64,000 nt of DNA from Cryobacterium arcticum (GTDB lineage Bacteria > Actinomycetota > Actinomycetes > Actinomycetales > Microbacteriaceae). The notes under the pieces were generated by a model. That model ran no database searches, was not told the origin of the DNA, and saw nothing but the letters and a program-made list of their open reading frames with translations. The stretch's first letter is position 1. Every line of letters starts with the position of its first letter. The stretch spans positions 2,480,001-2,544,000 of the forward strand of contig NZ_CP016282.1 in assembly GCF_001679725.1 (NCBI RefSeq). The letters are read 5' to 3'. Shown one piece after another: positions 25,689-34,539 of the stretch. Both the position numbers and the translations under genes were made by a program.

Positions 25689-26746
25689 CCGGCGGAGAAT
25701 CGATGATCGTGAACGCTGTCCTCCCCACCTCAATCGTCGGCAGCCTGCCGAAGCCGTCCTGGCTCGCCGAGCCGGAAACCCTCTGGTCTCCGTGGAAAAT
25801 GCAGGGTGCTGCGCTGGTCGAGGGCAAGCAGGATGCCCTGCGCATCGCAGTCCAGGAGCAGCGCCAACACGGCATGGACATCGTCAGCGACGGAGAGCAG
25901 TCCCGCCAGCACTTTGTCACAACGTTCATCGAGCATCTCACCGGGGTTGATTTCGAGCAGCGCGAGACCGTTCGAATCCGCAATCGATATGACGCGAGCG
26001 TGCCGACCGTCGTGGGTGCCGTGAGCCGCGAAAGGCCCGTATTCGTGGAGGACGCCAAGTTCCTCCGCCGGCAGACCGATCAGCCGATCAAGTGGGCGCT
26101 CCCCGGCCCGATGACGATGATCGATACGCTCTACGACCGCCACTACAAGAGCCGAGAGAAGTTGGCCTGGGAGTTCGCGAAGATCCTCAACCAGGAGGCG
26201 AAGGAACTCGAGGCGGCGGGGGTCGACATCATCCAGTTCGACGAGCCCGCATTCAACGTCTTCCACGACGAGGTTCAGGACTGGGGGGTAGCCACGCTGG
26301 AAAGGGCGACGGAAGGCCTGCGCGCGGAAACAGCGGTGCACATCTGTTACGGCTATGGGATCAAGGCCAACACCGACTGGAAGGCGACGCTCGGGCCGGA
26401 ATGGCGCCAGTATGAAAAATCGTTCCCGCTCTTGCAACAATCCACCATCGACATCGTTTCGCTGGAGTGCCATCACTCCCGCGTGCCGATGGACCTCATC
26501 GAGCTCATCCGTGGCAAGAAGGTCATGCTCGGGGCCATCGACGTGGCGAGCGAGACGATCGAGACCCCCCAGGAGGTCGCCGACACCCTCCGGAAGGCAC
26601 TCACCTTCGTCGATCCGGACAAGCTCCTCCCGAGCACGAACTGCGGCATGGCGCCACTGCCCAGGAAGGTCGCAGTCGAGAAGATGAGCGCGCTGGCTGC
26701 GGGTGCGGACATCATTCGTGAGGAGCTCGCTGCCGCACGGGCCTAA
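25685..26746 (+). CDS. mesD: MesD, core folate-independent methionine synthase (MetE C-terminal domain only)
   Basis: A 353-residue protein corresponding to the catalytic half of MetE without its N-terminal folate-binding half. Zinc ligands are all present: His219 and Cys221 in 'VHICYG', Glu261 in 'SLECHHS', Cys320 in 'TNCGMAPL'. It transfers a methyl group to homocysteine to give methionine. The MesD family needs MesX and oxygen; its methyl donor is unresolved. The start overlaps the mesX stop; an ATG at 25703 with a better RBS (ggcggag) is possible. Upstream MetY-like, C-S lyase and MetQ genes supply or bind its sulfur substrates. Confidence 0.92.
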   Translation: MTGGESMIVNAVLPTSIVGSLPKPSWLAEPETLWSPWKMQGAALVEGKQDALRIAVQEQRQHGMDIVSDGEQSRQHFVTTFIEHLTGVDFEQRETVRIRNRYDASVPTVVGAVSRERPVFVEDAKFLRRQTDQPIKWALPGPMTMIDTLYDRHYKSREKLAWEFAKILNQEAKELEAAGVDIIQFDEPAFNVFHDEVQDWGVATLERATEGLRAETAVHICYGYGIKANTDWKATLGPEWRQYEKSFPLLQQSTIDIVSLECHHSRVPMDLIELIRGKKVMLGAIDVASETIETPQEVADTLRKALTFVDPDKLLPSTNCGMAPLPRKVAVEKMSALAAGADIIREELAAARA

Positions 26747-26951
26747 AAACAGGAAACGTCCACCCTGCGTTGAGAAGGCCATCGTCTCTTGCGGACCGCC
26801 CAGCACGGCGCAATCAAGCGCCCGTGAATCCCTGGCGCGGATTTCCCGGGCGTCCGTAAGTCCATGGGCGCCTCTGGTTGCTCCCGGAGCAGGGAGGGAG
26901 GCCCTGGCAGAGCCTCTCATCGCGTGCCGGCCTGCGCGTAAGTTGGTGAAG

Positions 26952-27845
26952 GTGAGCAACCAGGATGAGATCCGTGAATTTCTGGCCAGTCGGCGCGCGA
27001 AGATCACCCCGGAGCAGGCGGGGCTACCGGCCTACGGCGGCAACAACCGACGGGTCAGCGGCCTCCGCCGCGAAGAGGTCGCCATGCTCGCCGGCGTGAG
27101 CGTGGACTATTACACGCGGCTGGAACGCGGCAACTTCGGCGGCGTCTCCGAGAGCGTTCTCGCTGCCATCGCCCGTGCGCTCCAACTCGACGACGCCGAA
27201 CGCGAGCACCTGTTCGACCTCGCCCGCGCCAATCTCTCCCTGCGACCGGCCCGCCGGCGCCCCGCTCAGCAGCGGGTGCGGCCCACCGTGCAGCGCATCC
27301 TCGACGCCATGACGGATGTGCCGGCCTTCGTGCGCAACAACCGGCGCGACCTCTTGGCGGCTAACCGGCTCGGCTTCGCCGTCTACTCCGAGGTCTACGC
27401 CGACGGGGCGCAGCCGGTGAACACCGCCCGGTTCCTGTTCCTCAACCCGCGAGCACAGACATTCTTCCTGGACTGGCCCGGCGCGGCGACCGACATGGTC
27501 GCGAGCCTCCGCAGCGAAGTCGGCAAGGACCCACACGACCGCGGACTATCCGACCTGATCGGCGAGCTGTCCACCCGCAGTCAGGAGTTCAGCACCCTGT
27601 GGGCCAAGCACAACGTGCGCCACCACGTCAGCGGCACCAAGGGCATTCACCACCCGGTCGTGGGCGACCTGCAACTGACCTTCGAGTCGATGGATTTGCC
27701 CGCCGACCCGGGCCTGGCCCTCATCGTCTACGGTACCGAGCCCGGTTCAGCCAGCCACGATGCCCTCAGCATGCTCAGCAGCTGGGATGCCACCCAGATC
27801 CAAGGTGCCACACCGCAAGACGCGATAATGAGCGACGGGGCCTGA
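26952..27845 (+). CDS. XRE-family regulator with MmyB-like ligand-binding domain
   Basis: A 297-residue protein from GTG 26952 (GTG 26946 also in frame); it appears poorly supplied with an RBS and may be leaderless. The N-terminal HTH reads 'GLRREEVAMLAGVSVDYYTRLERG' (about residues 38-62). The rest matches the MmyB-like domain (PAS-like), with 'VRPTVQRILDAMTDVPAFVRNNRRDLLAANRLG'-type start and 'FLNPRAQTFFLDW'. These regulators often repress a divergent or nearby short-chain reductase or efflux gene. It is convergent with the SDR gene and 205 bp after mesD. Confidence 0.9.
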   Translation: MSNQDEIREFLASRRAKITPEQAGLPAYGGNNRRVSGLRREEVAMLAGVSVDYYTRLERGNFGGVSESVLAAIARALQLDDAEREHLFDLARANLSLRPARRRPAQQRVRPTVQRILDAMTDVPAFVRNNRRDLLAANRLGFAVYSEVYADGAQPVNTARFLFLNPRAQTFFLDWPGAATDMVASLRSEVGKDPHDRGLSDLIGELSTRSQEFSTLWAKHNVRHHVSGTKGIHHPVVGDLQLTFESMDLPADPGLALIVYGTEPGSASHDALSMLSSWDATQIQGATPQDAIMSDGA

Positions 27846-27913
27846 CCCCGAGGCTCGAGCCGGTGCCTGGAGCACCTCCCGCGGGATCATGGTTGTCTCT
27901 CGGTGACCTTCGG

Positions 27914-28669
27914 TCAGGATTCCGGCGCGCTCAGGTCCCGGCGCACTGTGGCCGGCTCCGCGTCGAGGGGCTGGTTCGGTTGGTCCCTCACCCCGTCCAG
28001 GGAACCGTCGGGGTCCTTGTCCAGCGCCTGGAAGATCGGTTCAAGGGAGGCTGGGGCGGGTCCGTGTTCGGCCACGAGTTCGAAGGTGAGGTGGTCGGCG
28101 GCAGCGGAGGAGAGGCTGGCGACGAGAACGCGGGCGATCTGGTGGCGCGCGATGACGCCGTCTGCGGCGCTACCGGCATGGCGGGTGTCTCCCTGGAGCA
28201 GCGTGATCTCGAGCTGGTCCTCGTTGTTGTAGTCGAACCAGCCGGGCCGCACGATCGTGTACGCGTGGCCGCTTGCGCGCACCAAGCGTTCGCTGCGCCG
28301 CTTCCAGTCGTGGGTCTTTCCCCGCCGGGTCACACCGATCGCCGTCATCAGCGCGATCCGCACCGGCCGCTCGCCGAGGGCCTGCAGCACGTTCTTCACG
28401 GCGCCGTAATCCACGGCTTCGGCCGCTGCCGCATCACCGTAGGCGCTTCCGTGGGTGAAGACAACGGCGTCGATACCGGCAACGGCGTTCGTGAGGGTGT
28501 CGGGCCGGGATAGTTCGCCGACCACGATGCTGGCGGCGGGGTCGAGTCGGCCGGCCCGAGATGCGTCGCGCACGAGGGCCCGGACGTTATAGCCCTGGCG
28601 AACCGCTTCGGCGACGACGTGCCGGCCGACGCTCCCGGTCGCTCCGATGATGAGTACGGTGCCGCTCAT
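27914..28669 (-). CDS. NAD(P)-binding atypical SDR (NmrA-like)
   Basis: A 251-residue protein. The Rossmann motif [10 protein letters not shown] (residues 8-17) and '[14 protein letters not shown]' for NADP(H) binding define an atypical SDR; '[10 protein letters not shown]', '[14 protein letters not shown]' and '[12 protein letters not shown]' follow. It lacks the classical YxxxK tetrad in canonical position, as in NmrA/HSCARG-like proteins, so it may be a reductase or an NADPH sensor. Its start overlaps a truncated aldo/keto reductase by 4 nt, and an NTF2-like gene and an MFS gene lie upstream on the same strand. Confidence 0.85.
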   Translation of the reverse strand: MSGTVLIIGATGSVGRHVVAEAVRQGYNVRALVRDASRAGRLDPAASIVVGELSRPDTLTNAVAGIDAVVFTHGSAYGDAAAAEAVDYGAVKNVLQALGERPVRIALMTAIGVTRRGKTHDWKRRSERLVRASGHAYTIVRPGWFDYNNEDQLEITLLQGDTRHAGSAADGVIARHQIARVLVASLSSAAADHLTFELVAEHGPAPASLEPIFQALDKDPDGSLDGVRDQPNQPLDAEPATVRRDLSAPES

Positions 28670-28860
28670 GCTTCCGGAATCTCTCGTCCGAAGGCCTCGA
28701 GCGTGGTGGCCTCTGGGGCGGGGCCTCCGCGCACTCCGGTGTCGAGGGCGCCGATGGCGCTCATTTCCTTGTCGGTGAGCTCGAAGTCACAGACGGCGAA
28801 GTTCTCTGCGATGCGCTCCGGACGCACAGACGTCGGGATGACGGAGTGGTTAGTGGTCAT
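28666..28860 (-). pseudogene. Aldo/keto reductase remnant (C-terminal 60 residues only)
   Basis: A 64-residue frame with an ATG start whose sequence '[38 protein letters not shown]' is the conserved C-terminal NADPH-binding segment of aldo/keto reductases, which are normally about 280 residues. The TIM barrel, catalytic Asp-Tyr-Lys-His residues and N-terminus are missing. The first five residues (MTTNH) may be the original start joined to the end by an internal deletion. It overlaps the SDR start by 4 nt, so it may still be translated. Most likely a decayed gene left by deletion. Confidence 0.85.
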
Positions 28861-28945
28861 ATTTCGACCGTATCCGCAGGCCGTTCGCGCTGGGAGGGCC
28901 TGTCAGCACCCCCTTATCGCGGGGCACACGTGAACAGGGTGCGAT

Positions 28946-29335
28946 TCACCAGGTGCTTGCGACAGTACGTTTGGCGGCCCATCCCACGGAGGTGCGCACG
29001 AAGTCGATGCGCAATTGAAGCGGCCAGGTTCCTTCGGTCCCCCAGATCGTGGCGTGGGTGTGACAGCGCGCGGTCAGCGTCACCGACGCCGCCGTGACGA
29101 CAGGGGTGATGTCGACATTGCGGATCGAGTGGTACGTCATCTGCCCGGTGGCAATGTCGTCGAGCCATTCGGCCCTGCTCTGCTGGTAACCGGTCATGTG
29201 CGTGAGGGTGAAGTCCTCGGTCAGCAGCGAGCCGAGCCTGCTGACATCCGCATCGACCATCGCCTCACGCTGAGCCAGGAAGTCGCGGGTGATTTCTTCG
29301 ACGACATCTAGAGGTGTGTGTGGCGTGCTGGGCAT
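28946..29335 (-). CDS. NTF2-like / SnoaL-type small protein
   Basis: A 129-residue protein with the cone-like NTF2 fold signature: an N-terminal helix 'EEITRDFLAQREAMVDADVSRLGSLLTEDFTLTHMTG' in two parts, a middle 'SRAEWLDDIATGQMTYHSI' and alternating beta strands ending 'LRIDFVRTSVGWAAKRTVAS'. Members are enzymes (isomerases, hydratases) or binding subunits. No catalytic residue assignment is possible from sequence alone. It lies 21 bp after the MFS gene stop on the same strand. Confidence 0.8.
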   Translation of the reverse strand: MPSTPHTPLDVVEEITRDFLAQREAMVDADVSRLGSLLTEDFTLTHMTGYQQSRAEWLDDIATGQMTYHSIRNVDITPVVTAASVTLTARCHTHATIWGTEGTWPLQLRIDFVRTSVGWAAKRTVASTW

Positions 29336-29356
29336 AGGTCGTACCTTTCTCTTTCT

Positions 29357-30835
29357 CTAGTGCTCGTTTGCAAGCGCGGGGATTTCGTTGGAGTCCAGGG
29401 CGACAGCGGCCCGCGGCGGTGCTGCGGATGCCCCGCAATGGGCTGACCTGTGGTCGGCCACACTGGCGACGACCGCCACGAGCACGGCGAGGGCGAGCAG
29501 CGCACTTCCGGCCGTGAGGGCGGCGGAGACCTGCTGTTCCAGAGGATCGCTGGCCTCACCCGAACCGGTAGTGCCAGCTCTGGTGGCAACCGCGACGAGG
29601 ATGCCCAGTCCCAGTGACATGCCGACCTGGTGGAAAGTGTTGACGATCCCGGATGCTGCGCCGGCATCCGACGGAGCGGCCCCGGCGATTCCCATCGAGG
29701 TCATCGGCGCGAACGCCAGTCCTTGCCCAGCGCCGATCAACACCATCGGGAATGCGATCCCGCTGACGTACGCGGTGGCCGGACCCAACTGGGCGAGCCA
29801 GATCATCCCGCCCAGGGTGAGCAGCAGACCCGCCAGAAGGGGCCAGACGTTGCCGAGCCGGTCAACGAGCCGCGGAATCGCCAACGCGACGGCGAAGTTC
29901 ACCAGCGTCATGGGCAGGAACGCCATGCCGGCCTGCAGCGGAGTGAAGCCGAGCACGCCTTGCAGGTACTGGGTGGTGAAGAAGAAGAATCCGATCATGG
30001 CACCGAGATAGAGCAGCCGAACCAGGTAGGCTCCGCTGCGTTCCCAGCTGCGGAACAGCCGCAAAGGCATGATCGGCTGGGCGGCGCGTGATTCCGCGAT
30101 CACGAAGGTCACGAGCAGCACGACGGCGAGCAGGCCGGAGACGATGGTCAGGGCAGCGGCCCAGCCGGCTTCAGCACCGTGCAGAAGAGCGAACACGAGC
30201 GCACCGACGCCGAGGGTCGAGGTTACTGCGCCTGTGACGTCGAATCTTCCGGGTGCCTTCGGGGTTTCCGGGAGGAACCGGGGGGCCAGGAGAATCATGG
30301 CGAGACCGATCGGCACGTTGATGATGAATCCCGCTCGCCAGGAGAACCAGGATGCCGCGGCACCGCCGATCAGCATCCCGGCGCTGGCGCCGATTCCGGC
30401 CGTGGCCGCGTACCAGGCAACCGCGCGGGAGCGCTCGCGCCCCTCGAAGCTCGCCGTCAGCAGCGACAACGCTGACGGCGCTACGACGGCCGCACCGATG
30501 CCCTGCAGAGCACGCGCTGCAATCACCCACCATCCCGTCGGGGCTACCGAGATCAAAAGGGATGCCACGGCGAAAACGACCAGCCCGACGACGAACACCC
30601 GTCTCCGGCCGAGAATGTCACCAGCCCGAGCGCCGAGGAGCAGGAATCCGCCGAACACCAGCGTGTAGGCATCTTGCACCCAAGCCAGTTCCGCTGAGGA
30701 CAAGCCGAGGTCCGATTCGAGACTGGGCAGGGCGGTGAAGATCACTGAATTGTCGAGCAGGATCATGAAGTAGCTGACAAGAATGATCGTCAAAATTGCG
30801 CCCTTGTGACGGACGGCTGAGGGTGTCGGGGTCAT
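29357..30835 (-). CDS. DHA2-family MFS drug exporter (EmrB/QacA-like)
   Basis: A 492-residue membrane protein from ATG 30835 with a strong RBS (aggaagga). The pattern 'LDNSVIFTALPSLESDLGLSSAELAWVQDAYTLVFG' in helices 1-2, motif A 'GARAGDILGRRRVFVVG', and motif C-like 'GIGASAGMLIGGAAASWFSWRAGFIINVPIG' (in two segments near 145-175) identify the 14-helix DHA2 family. It expels lipophilic or cationic compounds with proton exchange. Probably the head of a small operon with the NTF2-like, AKR remnant and SDR genes, perhaps under the XRE regulator at 26952 (inference). Confidence 0.92.
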   Translation of the reverse strand: MTPTPSAVRHKGAILTIILVSYFMILLDNSVIFTALPSLESDLGLSSAELAWVQDAYTLVFGGFLLLGARAGDILGRRRVFVVGLVVFAVASLLISVAPTGWWVIAARALQGIGAAVVAPSALSLLTASFEGRERSRAVAWYAATAGIGASAGMLIGGAAASWFSWRAGFIINVPIGLAMILLAPRFLPETPKAPGRFDVTGAVTSTLGVGALVFALLHGAEAGWAAALTIVSGLLAVVLLVTFVIAESRAAQPIMPLRLFRSWERSGAYLVRLLYLGAMIGFFFFTTQYLQGVLGFTPLQAGMAFLPMTLVNFAVALAIPRLVDRLGNVWPLLAGLLLTLGGMIWLAQLGPATAYVSGIAFPMVLIGAGQGLAFAPMTSMGIAGAAPSDAGAASGIVNTFHQVGMSLGLGILVAVATRAGTTGSGEASDPLEQQVSAALTAGSALLALAVLVAVVASVADHRSAHCGASAAPPRAAVALDSNEIPALANEH

Positions 30836-31068
30836 GGATATCCTTCCTGACACCCATGCCACCATCGTTCTGGCGCGGCTGGCAGGGCCGGCTGTGCCGG
30901 GTACTGCCGGTACCTGCCTGGATCGTGTCGACCGGTGCACCGGTGTTCACACCCAGCCGCCTTGCGGCGGGTGCCGTGCTGGTGCTGCGCTGCTCTGACC
31001 GCGCCGACGCTGGATCCCCGGGCTGCGAGAGCGCGGCCCCACCCTAGGCCCGAGCGGAATCCGGCTGC

Positions 31069-32499
31069 TTAGGGACCGAAGGTGGATCGGTTAGCCTTGC
31101 CGGCGTCATTGCGGAGCGGCTCGGTCGCGACACGAATGGCCCGGGGCCGCTTGGTGGGCTCGAGCCGTTCGCGGCACCAGCCGAGCATCTCCGACGCAAG
31201 CTGCTCAGTGCCGGTGGAGGCGTCATGAGCTGTACTGAATGTCGCCCCGCCGATGTCGACGACGGCCTCGACCCGCTGGCCGAGGTCGTCGTCGGGCACC
31301 CCGTAGGCCACGGCGCTGCGCACCAGCGGATGCTGTTCCAATACACGCTCCACCTCCGCCGGGTACACGTTCTCGCCGCCGGTGATGATCAGGTCGTCCC
31401 GGCGGTCGAGCACATACAGATAGCCGTCCGCGTCCAGGTAGCCGAGATCGCCAAGGGAATCCCAACCATCCACGCGACGGTCCGGTGCTCCGAGGTACTG
31501 ATAGCTGGGTCCACCAGAGCGGGTCATCCACACCTCGCCGACCACGTCAGGCGGACAGGGTGCACCATCGACGTCGCGCACCTCGAACCGCGAGCCGCCG
31601 ATCGGCCGGCCCACACTGCCCGGGTGGTCCAGCCACTCGTCGCCGCGGATCATCGTGAGCCCGCTCGATTCGGTGCCCGCGTAGACCTCGATGATCCTCT
31701 CGGCGCCCAGCCAGTCGCAGAAGAAACGTTTGAGGTCGGGCGCGCACGGCGCGCCGAGGTGCAGCAGTGTCTCGATCGATCTCAGGTCGGCGCGGTCACG
31801 GTCCACCGCGGGGAGTCGGCGGATGCGGTGCATCATCGTGGGCACCAACAACAGCCAGCTGACCCGGTGCTCAGTGATCGCCTCGAGCACCCGGCGCTCG
31901 TCGAAGCGCGGCAGAACGACCAGGGTGTGGCCGGTCATCAACCCGCGGAAGGCGTAGGTGAACGTGGCCGAGTGGAACAGCGGCCCGCTGACCAGTTGCA
32001 CTGCCTGCTGCGGAATGAACGCGGCGACGGGTTGACTCGGGTCGATGAGCGCGGGTGCTGCGGCCCGCACGATCTTGGGTGTGCCGGTGCTCCCCGATGA
32101 GGTGGGGGCCTTCCAGCTGTCGGCCCAGGCATCCGGCAGGTCGTCGTCGCCGAACGACAGGTCCGGGCGGTAGTCGGCGTCGACCAGCAGAACTGAACCG
32201 GCCACCTCGATGATCGCGGAGCGGGTCTCGGCCGGCAGCTTTGGCGACAGCGGCTGCGGGGTGGCACCGAGCTTCCAGATCGCGACGCACACCTCGATGA
32301 AGAGCAGACCGTTAGGAAGCGCCACACTGACGAGGTCGTTTCGACCGACGCCGTGCGCGGCAAGGTCGCGGGCCCACCGGTTGCTGCCGCGGTGGAGCTG
32401 CCCCGCGGTGAGGGTTCCCTCGTCGGCGGTGACCAGAACTCGGTCCGGCGATACCTGGGCGAGGTCGGCGAAGACCTGAGCAAAAGAGACCCGGCTCAT
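31069..32499 (-). CDS. AMP-forming acyl/aryl ligase in the Nit1C operon
   Basis: A 476-residue ANL-superfamily protein. The start at 32499 overlaps the glycosyltransferase stop by 4 nt. Motifs: P-loop 'PTSSGSTGTPK', 'YAGTESSGLTMI' (A5), 'DSLGDLGYLDADGYLYVLDRRDDLIITGGENVYPAEVE' split between A7 and A8, and the catalytic Lys in 'NDAGKANRS' near the C-terminus. It activates a carboxylic acid as acyl-AMP, usually to load it on CoA. Last gene of the Nit1C operon. Its acid may be the product of the nitrilase (inference). Confidence 0.88.
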   Translation of the reverse strand: MSRVSFAQVFADLAQVSPDRVLVTADEGTLTAGQLHRGSNRWARDLAAHGVGRNDLVSVALPNGLLFIEVCVAIWKLGATPQPLSPKLPAETRSAIIEVAGSVLLVDADYRPDLSFGDDDLPDAWADSWKAPTSSGSTGTPKIVRAAAPALIDPSQPVAAFIPQQAVQLVSGPLFHSATFTYAFRGLMTGHTLVVLPRFDERRVLEAITEHRVSWLLLVPTMMHRIRRLPAVDRDRADLRSIETLLHLGAPCAPDLKRFFCDWLGAERIIEVYAGTESSGLTMIRGDEWLDHPGSVGRPIGGSRFEVRDVDGAPCPPDVVGEVWMTRSGGPSYQYLGAPDRRVDGWDSLGDLGYLDADGYLYVLDRRDDLIITGGENVYPAEVERVLEQHPLVRSAVAYGVPDDDLGQRVEAVVDIGGATFSTAHDASTGTEQLASEMLGWCRERLEPTKRPRAIRVATEPLRNDAGKANRSTFGP

Positions 32500-33599
32500 G
32501 CGGGTTCCGCGGCCAGCACCGAGCGGTACAGCTCGAGGTGACTGAGGGCGGCCGTGTGCCAACTGTGCGAGACGGCCAGGTCGCTCCCCCGGTGCGGATC
32601 AGGCGCGTCGCCGCTGAGCACGGCCGCAAGCTGCGCGGCGATGGCCGGCGGCGTGTCGGCATATCGCACCGCCTCGCCGAAGACCTCCCGCAGCACGGGC
32701 AGGTCGCGGGCCACGACCGGGACCCCGGCGGCGAGGGCTTCCATGGCCGCCAGGCCGAAGCCCTCCTTGGTGGAGACGAAGCCGAGGGCGCGGCTCCCGG
32801 CCACGAGCCCGGGCACACGGGGGTCGTCGATGGTGCCCAGGAACACCGGCTCAATGGCCAGCTCGCGGGCCCGGGCGTCGAAGGCGTCCCGGTAGGGCCG
32901 GTAGTCGAACAGGGTCTCCCCTCCCCCGAACACCAACCGCACGCCGTCGTGCTCGCCGGCCCGTCGCAGCAGCGCGTAGGCCTCGAGCAGGTCAATGCTG
33001 CCCTTGCGGGGTTCGATGCCGCCAAGGGCGAGGATGTAGTCGCCCAACCGCGTGGTCCAGTATTCCCGGTCGGCGCTGCCGTCGGGTCCGGCGGCGCGGA
33101 CGAAGCGGGCGGCATCCACCCCGTTGGGAATCACGGTGGGCGTGCGGGCCCAGCCGGTGCGCACCTCGGCCGCGACCGCTGCCGACACACAGATCAGCGC
33201 AACGGGTTGTGCGATCGCCCGGTCATGGCAGGCAATCAGCTCGGGGGTGGTGAATGCGTCCAGGTGGTGCACGGTGCGGATGCCGCCGGGCACTGCGTTC
33301 GCCGAGATGCAGTCCTGCGCGTGCACGACGTCGTAGTCGGCGGGCCGGAATGCCGCCGCCATGGTGTCGATCGAGCGCAGGATCCGTTCGCCCACGCTCT
33401 CGCCGTCGCGAGGATGGAACGGCACCACCTCAAGGGTGACCGCCGGGTCGACGTCGCGGAAGAACGCCCGGTCGCCGCCGCGGCCGAGAGTCCACACGCT
33501 CACGTCCACTCCGATCGCGGCGAGAGCTTCGGCGAGGGCGAGGGTGTGCACCACCCCGCCGCGCGGCTTGGTGGAGTAGGTAATCAGGGCGACGCGCAT
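32496..33599 (-). CDS. GT4 glycosyltransferase, MSMEG_0565 family
   Basis: A 367-residue GT-B glycosyltransferase. 'STKPRGGVVHTLALAEALAAIGVDV' near the N-terminus, 'VVHAQDCISANAV', 'TVIPNGVD' and the nucleotide-sugar loop 'EGFGLAAMEALAAGVPVVARDLPVLREVFG' (two strands, residues 270-305) identify GT family 4. Its N-terminus and place beside nitrilase, MSMEG_0569-type and MSMEG_0570-type genes fit the TIGRFAM MSMEG_0565 glycosyltransferase. RBS aaagga precedes ATG. It would glycosylate a small molecule made by the cluster; acceptor unknown. Confidence 0.88.
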   Translation of the reverse strand: MRVALITYSTKPRGGVVHTLALAEALAAIGVDVSVWTLGRGGDRAFFRDVDPAVTLEVVPFHPRDGESVGERILRSIDTMAAAFRPADYDVVHAQDCISANAVPGGIRTVHHLDAFTTPELIACHDRAIAQPVALICVSAAVAAEVRTGWARTPTVIPNGVDAARFVRAAGPDGSADREYWTTRLGDYILALGGIEPRKGSIDLLEAYALLRRAGEHDGVRLVFGGGETLFDYRPYRDAFDARARELAIEPVFLGTIDDPRVPGLVAGSRALGFVSTKEGFGLAAMEALAAGVPVVARDLPVLREVFGEAVRYADTPPAIAAQLAAVLSGDAPDPHRGSDLAVSHSWHTAALSHLELYRSVLAAEPA

Positions 33600-33634
33600 T
33601 GCAGTCCTTTCGCGCCGAAACGCCGGGTGGGAGG

Positions 33635-34492
33635 TTACGCGTGCGCCCCGGCCTGGTCCAGCCGGTAGGCGCCGGGCGTGCGCTGTTGCAGGTGGAACAG
33701 GGACCGCCTGGCCCGGGTGACGACGGCCGAGACGTCGGCGTCGGCCACGGCGAGGCCGCCCTTCGCCCAGGTCTTTGACACGATCTCACCCGCAGGGTCG
33801 ACGACTTTGGCCTGGCCCAGGAACCGCAGCCCGCCGAGCACCCCGGTCTGGTTGGACGACACCAGAAAGACCTGGTTCTCGGCCGCACGAGCACAGTCGT
33901 ACAGGTCGAAGAGGTGCGCCTGCCGGTCGTTGCGCATCCGGTCGGACCGGTCGGTGACGCTGGCCGGCCATGCCGACAGGCAGGCCAGGATCGTGGCGCC
34001 GTCGAGCGCGAGGGTGCGGGCGGACTCCGGGAAGGTCTTGTCGAAGTCGATGAGCATGCCGAGGCGGCCCACCGGGGTGTCGAACGGCACAAAATCGTGG
34101 CCGGCCCGGTACGTGTTGGCCTCGCCAAGGGGCAGGTGCACCTTGCGGTGAACACCGATTATCTGCCCTTCGGCGACGCACACGGCAGAGTTGTACCGGT
34201 TTTCGATGCCATCCTCGACGACGCGTTCGGTGAGGCCGAACGCCACGACCATGTCACCGGCCATCTCGATGATCGCCGCGACTTCCGGTCCGTCGAGCTC
34301 CACGCTGGGCGGCGGTGAGCTCTCGGGATGGTTCATGTCGAGCAGGTAGCCGCCGAGGGTGGCATCGGGCAGCACCAATAGTTGGATCTCCCGCTCCCGG
34401 GCCTGTTCGATCAGCCCGGGGAGCTTGGCCAGGGTGCGCTGGATGTCCCGCCCGAAATGCGCCGCTGCTGCGGCCATTCTGATGGAAGCCAT
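33635..34492 (-). CDS. Nitrilase-superfamily homologue lacking the catalytic Cys and Glu
   Basis: A 285-residue protein clearly paralogous to the intact nitrilase at 36136-37008, sharing 'GRDI', 'GGYL', 'HRKVHLPLGE', 'FDTPVGRLGMLI' and 'FPESARTLALDGA'. In the catalytic triad, Glu is Asp43 (LPDATLGGY), Lys117 is kept (HRKVH), and the nucleophilic Cys is Asp149 (LIDFDKTFPE). The codons are gat and gac, so the differences are real in this sequence. With no thiol it cannot do normal nitrilase thioester chemistry. It may be a non-catalytic subunit, a binding protein, or have new chemistry. 47 bp from the flavoprotein gene in one operon. Confidence 0.88.
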   Translation of the reverse strand: MASIRMAAAAAHFGRDIQRTLAKLPGLIEQAREREIQLLVLPDATLGGYLLDMNHPESSPPPSVELDGPEVAAIIEMAGDMVVAFGLTERVVEDGIENRYNSAVCVAEGQIIGVHRKVHLPLGEANTYRAGHDFVPFDTPVGRLGMLIDFDKTFPESARTLALDGATILACLSAWPASVTDRSDRMRNDRQAHLFDLYDCARAAENQVFLVSSNQTGVLGGLRFLGQAKVVDPAGEIVSKTWAKGGLAVADADVSAVVTRARRSLFHLQQRTPGAYRLDQAGAHA

Positions 34493-34539
34493 GTGGCGTA
34501 CCGTACCGATCTGCTGGTGATGATGATGTGATTACGAGA

